Origin: Lindgomyces ingoldianus
Taxonomy: Eukaryota; Ascomycota; Dothideomycetes; Pleosporales; Lindgomycetaceae
Length of the DNA: 64,000 bases
Reading direction: 5' to 3'
Assembly (NCBI RefSeq): GCF_010093535.1
Contig: NW_022985222.1
Location: forward strand, 66,686-130,685
The notes under the pieces are model-generated. The model saw nothing but the letters and a program-made list of their open reading frames with translations. It had not been told where the DNA came from and searched no databases. This document shows, in pieces, positions 45,481 to 56,286 of this stretch. Made by a program: the position numbers and the translations under genes. Positions within the stretch are counted from its first letter, which is position 1, and each line of letters starts with the position of its first letter.

Positions 45481-46537
45481 CATTGTCTTGGAAGTGTGGG
45501 CCTCCAATCCTCAACCTGGATTTAGATTTTGGAATGACCCGTGATTAAGTGTTATCGTGTCGGACAACTTTCGACGAGGATGTTCCTGTTACTCCGTATT
45601 ACTCTATTGACCGAACATTTGTTTGCATATAGAAGGGTTTGGAAATGTTGATAGATTTACTTCGCAGCGGAAGTGCAAGAGGTGAATATGCCAAGCTAGA
45701 CCATCGAGCAAGCGATTGGTTTTGCGTGCAAGTGCAGAGAGGGAAACCTGCAGTGTCTCAAAGAGTTTCACGGACGTTTCCCAGGCTAGGCCGTACGTAT
45801 CCACGCGTGCGGCTGTCACCGCTTCCGGTATTCGTTTACTGGAATGTTCCTAAAGTGATGAAAGAGGCCGCCGAGCCCGGAATCTGCATTCTTGAGGTGA
45901 ATTGATGAGTCATGTGATTGTTGGATGCTACTTCAACGGAACCTCTGAATCTTGACTGGAAAATCAGCGGTATGTTATCAAAAGCTCCTCTAAAACGTCA
46001 CAGAGCACTGCAGATATGGGATTAAAAGGAGATAGCGGCTGCAACAGCTTTGAAAACATGGGGCTGTACCTTAAGTTTTACGTAGCCGCGCGCTAGGACC
46101 CATTATTAAGAGGCAAGGAGCAAAATATTGTCATGGTCAGGTAGAATATCGCCCGCTAGGAATAGAGATGCGACGGTTAAGCCAGATAAAACGCCTCTGC
46201 TACCATGGCGAAGATATTTTCCGTGCAAAGTCTGGTAAAATCATTGTCGTTTCTTACTGCACTCTTGTTCCTAGCTAGGAGACCAGTAGTCTGTATTAAC
46301 AACTAGCGGTTTTCAGTGGCGTTTGTCTAACACTGACATGTGCCCTCATAGCTCGTGATTTTGCGATATTGACATCCTGAAATAACACCCTGAAGCAATC
46401 TGAAGCAATTGCTCGCTATGGCGGTATAAGACGGTATCCAGTCTCTCTTCTCACAAAGAACCCAAAAAAAGCTAAAATTGACCATGCTAATTAGTCAAGT
46501 GAACGTTTCAAGGGGCACATCCCGGTTTCCTTAGAAT
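45481..46537. other. Non-RIPed intergenic part of the island
   Basis: Normal base composition, with no convincing gene except the possible minus-strand exon at 45604-45850. 46000-46530 holds only short frames. Confidence 0.5.
45604..45850 (-). pseudogene. Possible minus-strand exon or gene remnant
   Basis: After a splice-acceptor-like CACTTTAG on the minus strand, an open frame reads E-H-S-S-K-R-I-P-E-A-V-T-A-A-R-V-D-T-Y, then A-W-E-T-S-V-K-L-F-E-T-L-Q, to a stop at the left end near 45604. The residue mix looks protein-like, but no upstream exon with a start was found and no family was recognised. An 88-codon plus-strand frame (45642-45905) overlaps it; at most one is real. Confidence 0.25.
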
Positions 46538-46642
46538 GGCTGTGTAAGGACGGGGATCTGTACCACTCCGCCAATACAACTAAAAGGTGCGAATAATCAA
46601 CCAACAGTTGATTTTTGCGTACAGAATAGTATATATACCTGT
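46538..46642 (-). repeat. Right arm of island inverted repeat
   Basis: Reverse-complement partner of 43481-43585, about 1.05 kb downstream of the secreted-protein gene. The outer ends (TATATATAC side) point away from the gene on both sides, as terminal inverted repeats would. Differences include A/G and C/T changes and small indels. Confidence 0.85.
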
Positions 46643-46842
46643 AGCGTGTAGGGGCTATCTTGGCCTTACAGGCTGCCTATGTGAAGGCACGTGATGGACT
46701 CCACCTATTCAGCGAAATGCTTTTAATATTAACGTACGTCACAGGTGTGCCGGCCACCCTGCTGGCCGCCCTACCAAATCCACACTCTATTCTCGCCTAT
46801 AATAGCACTATTTAGTCTTGTAAGGCGTAGTATTACGTTCTA
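46643..46842. other. Non-RIPed spacer right of the inverted repeat
   Basis: GC-rich for the window (GTGTGCCGGCCACCCTGCTG at about 46745). No gene recognised. The TSD TTCTA of the solo LTR is at its right end. Confidence 0.5.
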
Positions 46843-47070
46843 TGTAAAGATGGGATAGTAGATAGCACGTGTAAAGATGGGATAGTAGGTAGCACGGATA
46901 GCACTGAGAGCAAGGTTTCGGAGAAAGATAGGAGTGTATTGTAAGAGAGACGAATCACTGCCAAGCCTCGCTTGTCAGGATTCATGCTTATATACGAAGC
47001 ACAGGTCATGTGACCTCCAAACTGGTCGGGTGAGGCCATACTAGCCTGTTCTGGGACATCCGGCCTTATA
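46843..47070 (-). repeat. Solo LTR with 5-bp TSD, not RIPed
   Basis: 228 bp. On the minus strand it starts TATAAGGCCGGATGTCCC and ends CCCATCTTTACA, flanked by a perfect TTCTA duplication (46838-46842 and 47071-47075). TATA-like GTATATAAGC on the minus strand. Contains two 27-bp direct repeats TGTAAAGATGGGATAGTAG... at 46843-46896. It is nearly free of RIP compared with the related sequence at 6948-7148. No internal region is present. Confidence 0.88.
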
Positions 47071-47181
47071 TTCTAGACTATTATATTACTACATCTATCT
47101 TCTTCTTACATGTACGTAAGTTATATCCTGTCTTATAGCACTATTTATTACGTTTTATAAGCTTATGTTTTTTTATTAGTA

Positions 47182-47637
47182 ACGTACACTATAGGCAAGT
47201 TGCTTACACACCTAAGTTACTTACTTTTACTAAGACTCTACTAAACTACCTTTTCTATACTAATGCATTTCTAAAAACACTACTTAGATATAGCTTATAC
47301 TTTAAGCTTTTAAATAAAATATAACACTTTTAAAGTAATACACTATAGCTATGTATAAAGTCTGTTAAAAAATAGTAAATAACTAGTATACTAAACACCT
47401 TTTATAAGCTAATTTTATAGCTAACTTATAAAAGCTAAGTAATAATAAAAAGTAAGTAATTTTTAAGTATATACTAAAGTTATATATATAAGAACTTTCC
47501 TTTTAGCTAGTTTCTATAGCTAATATAGCTAATTTTTTGCACGCTAAGTATAATCTAGGCTATGTTAGCATAAACTAGCTTAGTATGTTTATAAAGCATT
47601 ATTTAAAGCTTAAAGTAAAGTTTTAAGTATAAGTATA
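47182..47637 (+). mobile_element. Palindromic pogo derivative, left arm
   Basis: Left arm of the element completed at 53305-53928. Starts ACGTACACTATAGGCAAGTT after TA (47180-47181). Contains the TIR and HTH-coding part of pogo, strongly RIPed. Ends at the GTATA target duplicate of the G1 insertion (47633-47637). Without the insertion the element would be about 1080 bp, matching 24576-25675. Confidence 0.87.
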
Positions 47638-47955
47638 TGTCACAATTGTGCACGAGTAAGGTTATAGAGCTTCACGGAGGTCTAGTTCAATTACTACGTG
47701 AGGTATTATAGTAGGTACAAGACGTTGTGTAAGGAACAGGAAGGTTTAGAAGAAAATTAGTAATTAAATACTTAGCTTAAAAGTCTAAGCGCTTTAAGTA
47801 TAAATTAAGCCTATTTTAAGTTTAGTTAGTGTTAAGGCAGTTTATGCTTAAGTTTATGTCTATGTTATGTTATATTTATGTTAAACATGCACTAATAATA
47901 CTCTAGTACGCGTCTAATACAGTTATGTCTAGGATCTAGGGAGAATACTGTAACA
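47638..47955 (-). repeat. G1 copy C 3' LTR
   Basis: 318 bp; ends TGTCACAATTGTGCACG and ATACTGTAACA. Less RIPed at its outer end than the 5' LTR is at its inner end. Confidence 0.95.
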
Positions 47956-47989
47956 GTACCCCCCCTTTTATTAGAAAGAGAATCCTTTA

Positions 47990-50900
47990 TATTAGTAGTT
48001 CTAGCATTAAGTTATCTTTGTTAGGGTACAGGTTTAGTTTAGATAAGTATTAAGCATAGAATTAGGTTACTATAAAGTTCTTTTATAGGGCTTCTACAAG
48101 TTCTTACAATAGTTTATTATATCTAGTCTATTTTATAAAGTATTTATAAATATGTTTTTTTTTATTAAACTAAATTTATTTAATATCTTCTATAACATAT
48201 TCTAGTTTATTATTTATAATAATAAGTTTAGGTAGCAGGTTTAGCTGTCTAGGTAGATAGTTAGATTTAGAGGCTACTTAGCGCAGTAATAATATGTAGA
48301 ACACAGGGTGTATCTTTATGCTGTTAGGTAGGATTAATTAGTAAGTATATAATAAAACTATATAGGCTACTGTAAAAGGGCTAAAGTTTTTTTAATTAAG
48401 TTTCTTTAATTATTAGTTTATTTAGATATTTCTAGCATCTAGCTAGACCTTCTTGCTAGCTGCATACACAGAAGCAGAGGTTTAGAATTAGTTTATGTAC
48501 TCTTATTAAAAAGCTTAAGCCTATGTAAGCTTTTTATAAACATATTTAGATATGTTTTAGATTTTATTAATAAGTCTATTTATATTTATTACTTATATAG
48601 ATTAATAAGTTAGTTAAAGGGTATTTAAAAGTAGTTTAAATCTTATTTAAAAGTAGTATTTATAGTTTACTAAGAATAAGAATACTTATGTTAATTTAAA
48701 TGTTATATTATTAGCTTTAAACTATGCTATAGTTAACTATTTTACCTAGTTGTTTTACTAGTAGTTTATATACACTTATAAGACTTATTTTATTATAGTG
48801 TTTACATTCTTAGTCTAGCTGTTAGTCTTTAGGTAAAAAGCTGTAGATAGATAAAGGATAATTTAGAGCTGTTTATAAAGTTTATCCTAAAAGGCTAAGA
48901 CAAACTGCATACCTTTATTTAATATAATTATGTTAGGCAGGCTATAGTAAACTTATATGTATTAGTAGAATAACTAGGCTATATTAGGGGCAGTTATAAA
49001 GGAATATAGTATTAAGTGTTAATACTTAGTTAAGTAATTAACAACTACTATAATATTTATATACCCTTTAGATAAAAGTAGGTTTATAATAAAATTAATT
49101 AATATATTTTTCTAAGCTTATTTAAGAATTAGAAGTAGTTTAAGTAGGCTATTATACCTTTTTTAAAAGGCCTTTACTTTATAGTAAGTATAGCAACATA
49201 ATACATATTAGCGTACAGTATAGAACATGCAGGGCTAGTAGTACTCTCTCTATAGTAGGTTAAGAGTCTTTTCTCTGCCTAGGTGTCCTCTAACAGGCAA
49301 GTTATGTATAATTTAGAGTAGTTTAATTCTTAGTTTATTAGAATTAAAGATTATAAGTTAGTTATAGTAATATAGCTTACTATTTTAGTTTTTATAGTTA
49401 GCTAGTGTTACTTTTTTTAACTAACTAGCGCTGTTTTAAAGCAGGTCTAAGGTTTCTTAGATAAATTTATTATTTAGATACTTATTAGTAATAATCTAAT
49501 TAATTATTTAATTTATTTTGTTTAAGTTAAGGTCTAAAAATAGCTTAGGTTAAAGTAAAGTTTAGTATTAAGCTTTTTACACTTTTTTTTAAGTAAGGAC
49601 ATTTTAAAATTACCTTATAAAGGCATCTAGTTTCCCTCTATCTTAACTAAAATAATAAGTAATTTTAAAATTAAAACAGAATAAGTATTTAGACTAATAG
49701 GCTTATTAGTAGCTAAGTTATTTTATAGTTATAAAGTACTATAAGTTTTTATAGTTAGATAGAACCTATATTAGATGTGCTGCACCTTCTAGTTTAAGTT
49801 GCTATTATTTAAAGCAGTGTACTATAGCAAGTAATTTCTTATTATAGATCTTATAATTGCCTTTTACAAGACTTATTTTTTTAAGAAGTATGTAATAGGC
49901 TTAATAGTCCTATCTAGCTTAGTCTAGAAGAGAACTTCTGCTACTACATAGTCTAAGGCATTAGCTTCTATAAGTATTAGTAGTTTAAAGTTAAAGTAGT
50001 AAAGTATTAAAGCTTTAGTAAAAGCTTTCTTTAGCTAGTTAAAGAACTATTAGTAATTTAAGTTAAAGTTAAATTAAATCTTTTTTTTAGTAAGTATAAT
50101 TATAAGGCTTACTTACTATAAAAAGTTATTAATAAATTATTAGTAAAAGTTAGTAAATCTTATAAAGGCTTAAATATCTTTTATATTCTTTAGGTATTGC
50201 TAATCTAGCATAGTTTAAACTTTAATAGAGTTTATTTAGATGCTATCTATAAAGATTACATATTCTAAATACATAACCTTTAATTAGTAGAACTTACATT
50301 TATTTATGTTAAGTTACAGACCTGCTTTTTCTATAGCCTTTAGCACTAGGCGTACATGCTATTTATGCTTTAAAAGGCTATTACTATAGATTAGAATATT
50401 ATTAATATACGCAGTGCAGAACATGTCTAGGTAGGGTTAGAGCAAGTTGTTTATAAAATGTTAAAAAGTACTAGGCGCGTTAGCTAAGCTAAAGGGCATT
50501 ACTAAGTACTTAAATAGTTTATATTAGGTTTAAAATGCTGTTAGCTACTTATTACCCTTTACTATTCTTAGCTTATTAAAGGCAGTAATAATATTTAACT
50601 TTATAAAATACTTTACTTTACTTAGTTAGCTTAAAGTTTTCTATAAAAAAGGAATTAAGTATTAGTTTTTAATAGTAATAGTATTTAGTCTTTAGTAGTT
50701 AATGTAGAATTAAAGCTTACTTTTAAGTTTTTTTATAAATAGTATAAGTAACACTACTAGTAAGAAGCTAGCTTAAATAAACCTTTTTTTAAGTTTTTAT
50801 TAAGGTATTTTTAAAGCACTTTTAATTTATTTAGCAACATTTTATATAGTAGCCTATAACTAGGTTATTTACTAGGCTTAAAGGTTATCTAGTAATTATA

Positions 50901-52900
50901 TAAACATTATATTAAAAGCTTATTAGACTTATTTTAAAAAAAGATATATAATAAGTTATAGTAGTCTTAAGAGACTATTATCTTTAAGTTAGTGTGTTTT
51001 TAGGGAGCTAGAGCTTAGTTTATATTAGAAATTATAACTACATAGATTTTATAATCTAGTTATTAAGCTAAGGTTATAAATAAAGCAGGTCTTATATAGC
51101 AGATGTCTATTTACTGTTTAAGTCCTAGTTTATGTTTAAATTAAGTAAGTAAACATTTTTTAAAGGCTTTTTTTTCTTTAAGTTTAAGTAGTTGTTAAAT
51201 TATTTTACATAGCTTATTTTAGTAAAAGGCCTAGCTTATTAGCCTTACTTAAGTAGTTTTTTTCTAAGTTAATAAAAAGTAAGTTTAAAGACCTTCTATA
51301 TTAAGTGCTACTTAGGTGTTATTTAGGTGTAAGTGTAAGCATATATCTTAGTATTAAAAAAAGTTAAAGTTTAAGACTTACTCTTAGTAATTAAAGGCAA
51401 CTTTATGCTAATATAGCTATAGTTGTCCTAGAATTAGGTTATAACATCTTATGTTTATTACATAGAGCTTAATCTACTTTTTATAGTGTTAGTAGATAAT
51501 TATAATAGTTATAGTATAAAAAATAGAACCTTTTTTAAGTTATTTTCTATTAAATCTAGTTAAGTAAATTATTTAGGTAAGTAGTGTTAATTAAAGATTT
51601 AGTTTACACGCTAGTTTTTTATTAATGTAACCTATGCTATTTACTTCTAAGTTAATAAAAGCTTATATTAGGGCTAATATAGTTTTTTATTATAAATATA
51701 TAGGAATATTAACTTAGTACTTCTAGTTATTAGTAGGGGACTTAGCCTATAGGTTAGCAGAGATCTAGTGTTAAATTAGTCCTAGAGGGCAACTTAGCTC
51801 TAGGACAAGCCTTTTTACAGGCTCCTACTGCTATAGCTGCAGCTATGTTAAGAGTAGTAAAAAGGATTAAAGCTTAAATATAAGTTAGAGCCCTTATAAA
51901 AATAAAATTAAAATAGTAAAGATTTTTAATAAATGCTAGCAGCACTACTTACGCAGACTTAAAAAAGAGGAATAAAGTAGTTTTAAAAGATATAACTATG
52001 CTTACTACACTTAAAGCATTAACTTTTTTTTTTATAATCTTTATACTTTTTAGAACTAACTAGAGCATAATTTAAATTAATTTTTATTATGTTAGAGTTC
52101 TTATTTATAACTGCGCTAGTTTAGGGGTGTATTAGGGCTTGTACAGAGAGGAACTTTATGTTATTATTATAGGTAGCAATTAGGTTTACATACGCGTTAA
52201 GGTTATTTAGAAGGGGTTCTCCTACTATAGCGCGTTACAGTTTAGTTAAGAGAGAGTTATATAGGGCTGTAATTAGACTTATCTTATTTAGGCCTATATT
52301 AGATATAAGTTAACAGAACTTAGTAAAGTGTAAAGTAAAGCTTTTTTTTTTTATTATAAAGTGTTTAGGTAACTTAGGGCTGTTAACTTTTTATTTAAGT
52401 CTTTATAAGTTACTTATAAGAACACTATAAATTAATCTAGGTTAATAATATTTTTATCTATTAGTAAGTTAATTAAGGCTGTTATATTATAGTTAAGTTA
52501 AAAGTAGGCATATAGTAACTAGAAGTGTTTAAAAGGGAATTAGTCTACATTTTTTTTAAGTTTATATTAGAGCTTGTGTAGGAAGAAAGGTAGGTCTTTC
52601 TGTTTTTTGTTAAACAGCAGGGGATTAGGGAGTTAGTTAGATTTTATTACTAAGTTAGAAAAGTTATAGGTTATAGGCAGTGTTAGGCAGAAAAAAGTTA
52701 AGCTATCTCTAGACTTTTAGGTAAGCTTTAAGGCTAGTAAGTTTTTAGTTCCTACTACTATAATAGAAGTTAAGGCAGAGACAAACTACTTAATAATATA
52801 AAGCTGTTTTTTAAAGTCCTTTTAAAAAGCTTTAAAGCTTATAACATAGTAGCTTTTTTATAAAGTAAGTGCTTTTTAAAAGGCTTCTTAGCTTACTTTA
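47990..52900 (-). pseudogene. G1 copy C gag-pol, RIP-inactivated
   Basis: Minus-strand polyprotein relic. The gag region is about 52900-51900 by position. The RT catalytic block is at about 50425-50385 (F-C-T-A-Y-I-N-N-I-L-I-Y-S). RNase H is about 49960-49600 by homology with copy B. The integrase zinc finger is at about 49320-49215 (H-N-L, R-G-H-L-G-R-E-K-T-L-N-L-L, *-R-E-Y-Y-*-P). A chromodomain equivalent lies near 48150-48080. Every domain carries stops at Trp and Gln codons. The 5' gag and leader portion is too degraded to find a start. Confidence 0.85.
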
Positions 52901-52981
52901 ATAGCTTAAAGTTATGCAAGTACTAAGCTTATTAGATTAGATTTAGAAGCTATTCTTAGCTAAAGTTTTAATATAATATAA

Positions 52982-53299
52982 TATTATAATTATGCACAAG
53001 TAAGGTTATAAAGCTTTATAGAGGTCTAGTTTAATTACTACATAAAGTATTATAGTAGGTATAAGACATTATGTAAGAAATAAAAAGGTTTAAGAAGAAA
53101 TTAGTAATTAAATACTTAGCTTAAAAGTCTAAGCGCTTTAGGTATAAATTAAGCCTGTTCTAGGTTTAGTTAGTGTTAAGGCAGTTTGTGCTTAAGTTTA
53201 TGTCTGTGTTGTGTTGTGTTTGTGTTAGACGTGCACTAATAATACTCTAGTACGCGTCTAATACAGTTATGTCTGGGATCTGGGGAGGATACTGTGACA
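52982..53299 (-). repeat. G1 copy C 5' LTR
   Basis: 318 bp. The inner end is RIPed (TATTATAATTATGCAC against TGTCACAATTGTGCAC), while the outer 120 bp retains GC and CpG. Confidence 0.95.
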
Positions 53300-53304
53300 G
53301 TATA

Positions 53305-53928
53305 GTTTATAGATATCTAGCTTATTATAAAGCTTATTTTATTACAGTTATACATGTTATTATTCTAGATGCTATACTTAGCTTTAATATTCTCTATAAG
53401 GCTAAACTAACTTTAAATTACTTTAGAATTCTTATAAAAAGCTCTTTTATAGTTATAATTATACTTAAACTTTACATTAAGCTTTAAATAACACTTTATA
53501 AACATACTAGGCTAGTTTTTGCTAATATAGCCTAGATTATGCTTAGCGTGTAAAGAATTAGCTATATTAGCTATAGCTGCTAGCTAAGAGGAAAATTCTT
53601 ACACATATAGCTTAAGTATGTGCTTAATAATTACCTACTTTTTATTTTTACTTAGCTTTTATAAGTTAGCTATAAAATTAGCTTATAAAAGTTATTTAGT
53701 GTGTTAGTTGTTTATTATCTTTTAAAAGACCTTATACATAGCTGCAGCCTGTTACTTTAAAAGTGTTATGTCTTATTTAAAAGCCTAAAGTGTAAGCTAT
53801 ATTTAATGTTCTTTTAGCATGTCTAAGTAGTGTTGTTAGGAATGCATTAGTGTAGAAAAAGTAGTTTAGTAGAGTCTTAGTAAAAGTAAGCAACTTAGGT
53901 GCGTAAGCAACTTGCCTATAAAGTACGT
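53305..53928 (-). mobile_element. Palindromic pogo derivative, right arm
   Basis: Right part of the element begun at 47182. It includes the spacer (GTTTATAGATATCTAGC..., as in 25053-25195) and the inverted arm ending CTTGCCTATAAAGTACGT, then TA (53929-53930). Confidence 0.87.
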
Positions 53929-53930
53929 TA

Positions 53931-54747
53931 TACATTTTCATAAGTAATAGTGTTAAGTTTATAGTAATTAATATAAATACGTAAGTTGCTATTTAGTTTC
54001 TATATATAAAAAAGAAAAGATGTAAAAGAGCTTTAACTTTACTAAATAAAGCTATATTTTAGATTATTTATAATGTATTTTTTATTACCTTTAGTTTCTT
54101 AACGTTCTGTTTATACAACAGGCTATAACTGTTAGAGAGAGGTTCTATAAGAATAATCTTATAGTTGTATAAGCAATGTGCTAGTAATTAGTAAGCTGTA
54201 GTGTAGCTAAATACATCTTAGTGCTAATAGTATGTAGATAGTAATTAAAGGTTTATTAATACTTTCTTTTTATATTTACTTTCTAACTATAGAGCTTACT
54301 TATCTTTAATTAAAAACTTAATTTTATAAATAAAAGTTAAAAAGAAAATGTTTTTTATAGTAAAATAAAAAGCATTTGCTAAGATAAAAGTAATAGTAAA
54401 AAAATAAATATTCTTTAAACTAATTTTAGACTTTTTTATAAATAAGTAAAAGAATAATTTAAGTGTCTTTAAAGTATAAGTAATAGAAGATCTGTATAAT
54501 TTTAGTAGCCTTAGTAAACCTCTAATGCAGTAGATTATTAGACTATATAACTACTAAAATTAGTCCTTTTTTTATAGTGTGTTATGTTGTCTAATATCTA
54601 ACTCTACTTCTTTATTATATATAGACTAGTTTAATTACATAAGTAAAAGCAGTAAAAGTTTATAAGTAGTAGAATACTTACTTAGCTATATAATTTAATT
54701 CTTTTTTATATCTAGCTATAGTTTAAAATAAAGTAACTATTTAATAC
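53931..54747 (-). pseudogene. Gypsy pol fragment, second copy
   Basis: Reverse complement of the 25940-26904 pol relic, including the P-L-S-N-S-Y ... L-Y-K-Q-N-V-K-K-L-K-V-I-K motif near 54140-54080. It lacks the roughly 285-bp block found at 26003-26285. Bounded on both sides by pogo termini, each at a TA. Confidence 0.6.
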
Positions 54748-54749
54748 TA

Positions 54750-54890
54750 ATATACTTTACAGGCAAGTTACTTACACACTTAAGTTACTTACTTTTGCTA
54801 AGACTCTACTAAACTACTTTTTCTACACTAATGTATTTCTAACAACACTGCTTAGATGTGCAAAAAAAAAAACATTAAATACAGCTTATA
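54750..54890 (+). mobile_element. Pogo 5' end fragment
   Basis: Starts ATATACTTTACAGGCAAGTTAC after TA (54748-54749), a RIPed form of ACGTACTTTA. Matches the first 140 bp of the pogo element up to the start of the transposase, then stops. Confidence 0.78.
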
Positions 54891-55866
54891 TATAATAGTG
54901 CTGCTTGTAAAGCTCCGCTGCTAGTCACATGATCTCGCTAAGGGATAAGCGAGCGCGCTAGCGCTTTAGCGTCGCGCAAGCTTTTCTCTTGCGAAAACCA
55001 TTCGCCTTCTTCACTCCCTATCTTAGTTTAGCTGAAATAGAGCTGACCTACTCTACCTTACTTCTCTAGCTTTATACAATAGTAGAGACAGTGCTTGTTA
55101 TTACATTAAACTAGAATTAACTCTATTTTAGCTAGAGAATAGCAACATGATATTAGAGTTAAACTAAGTAATTAGCCTATAAGCTTAATTTGCTAATAAC
55201 TACCTACTAAACAACTGTTATATAACTAAGTAAAGCCTTTAGTTTGTTAACACGCTTTATAAAACTCTAGTTAGGCTAGGTACCCTAACGTCTTTTAAAA
55301 AGCTCTATGCTAAGCAAGACGCTGCAGCTAAATTAGCTATAGAGAGGGGCCTACATTACCTGTACAACAGAAGACAGCATAGAGCTCTATTATACTAATT
55401 ACTCTAGAAGAGATTACCTCTCTCTAATCCTCTGCTACATAATTAGAAGCTTTAAAGCGGTAGGCAATACAAGTCTAGAGACAGCAGGCCTACTAACTAA
55501 TTAGCTGCACTGCTAGCAGCACTACTAACTAATCTACTTTACTCTCTTAGAACCTAAAGCAACATTAAACTAATACTAGCATAGAGAAACTTTTAAAGCT
55601 TAAGATGTAGGTAGACTCTACTACTCTACTAATAAGTAAAGAGCACACGCCTAAACCTAGAACACTTAAGAGTAGCGCTAAAGTTTCTAAAGAAAGGATG
55701 TTTAAAGAGGACTATATAATTAAAAAACTTTATAGACAGGCTTAGTAAAATAAGAAGCTAATAGTAGTTAAAACTAAAAAGGTTTTATAAAGTAATAATA
55801 TATATAAACTTTATAACCTTACTATTACCCTACCTATGCTTATAACTAGTAAGAAAGTAGTCCTTG
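54891..55866 (+). pseudogene. Unrecognised degenerate locus
   Basis: Begins with a CpG-rich, non-RIPed stretch of about 130 bp (around GATAAGCGAGCGCGCTAGCG), then a RIPed region with readable blocks on the plus strand in two frames: A-A-A-K-L-A-I-E-R-G-L-H-Y-L-Y-N-R-R-Q (about 55325-55380) and, downstream, H-T-P-K-P-R-T-L-K-S-S-A-K-V-S-K-E-R (about 55645-55700). It looks like the N-terminal part of a transposase or other repeat-encoded protein; the family is not recognised. The TAGTGCTG at its left end resembles fungal hAT termini, but there is no matching right end. It is cut at 55866 by a copia LTR. Confidence 0.4.
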
Positions 55867-56237
55867 TGTCAGATTAAAGCACTGTTTCTAGGCTTCCTGA
55901 GATGAATGATGGGTTTGGATATGATGTATGGGATGATTGATTGATTGTATTAAGTGTGTTAATTTATTGATCCTTTTTCTGCTCTACTTGTGTTGCTTGG
56001 CTTTTTGTTCTGCTGATCTGAGTCCCTCGCGCACTAGCCCTATGCGCGACCAGCTTGCAACATGCTGCAATTTGCTGCAACATGCTGTAAAATGCTGCAA
56101 TTTGCTGCAACATGCTGCAAAATGCTGCAAAATGCAGCAATTTGCAGCAACATACTGTTCAAGCTTATTGCTCGTACTATGTAGCAGCTTTCGTCAAACG
56201 TTCCTCCTGTCTTGACAGTAGGTGCGCATATCTGACA
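55867..56237 (-). repeat. Copia 4 3' LTR
   Basis: 371 bp, TGTCAGATATGCGC to TTTAATCTGACA on the minus strand. Contains about nine TGCTGCAA-type units (56064-56150). Little RIPed. Confidence 0.92.
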
Positions 56238-56286
56238 CACCCCCTCAGCTTGGACATGCTTCAAGCTGGTTCCTAATTGCGCAACC

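Larger units (their letters stand above)
47638..53299 (-). mobile_element. Ty3/gypsy chromovirus G1, complete copy C
   Basis: 5662-bp element on the minus strand with two 318-bp LTRs (47638-47955 and 52982-53299), a perfect TSD GTATA (47633-47637 and 53300-53304) and a polypurine tract (AAAAGGGGGGG on the minus strand, about 47958-47970). It inserted close to the centre of a palindromic pogo element. Reference copy for the fragments at 1-4332 and 4333-6651. Confidence 0.95.

Noticed and set aside
46833..47039. 68-codon minus-strand frame
   Set aside because: Lies in the solo LTR; stop-free only because the LTR escaped RIP.
53269..53487. 72-codon frame
   Set aside because: Crosses the boundary between the G1 LTR and the pogo arm, so it is chimeric and meaningless.
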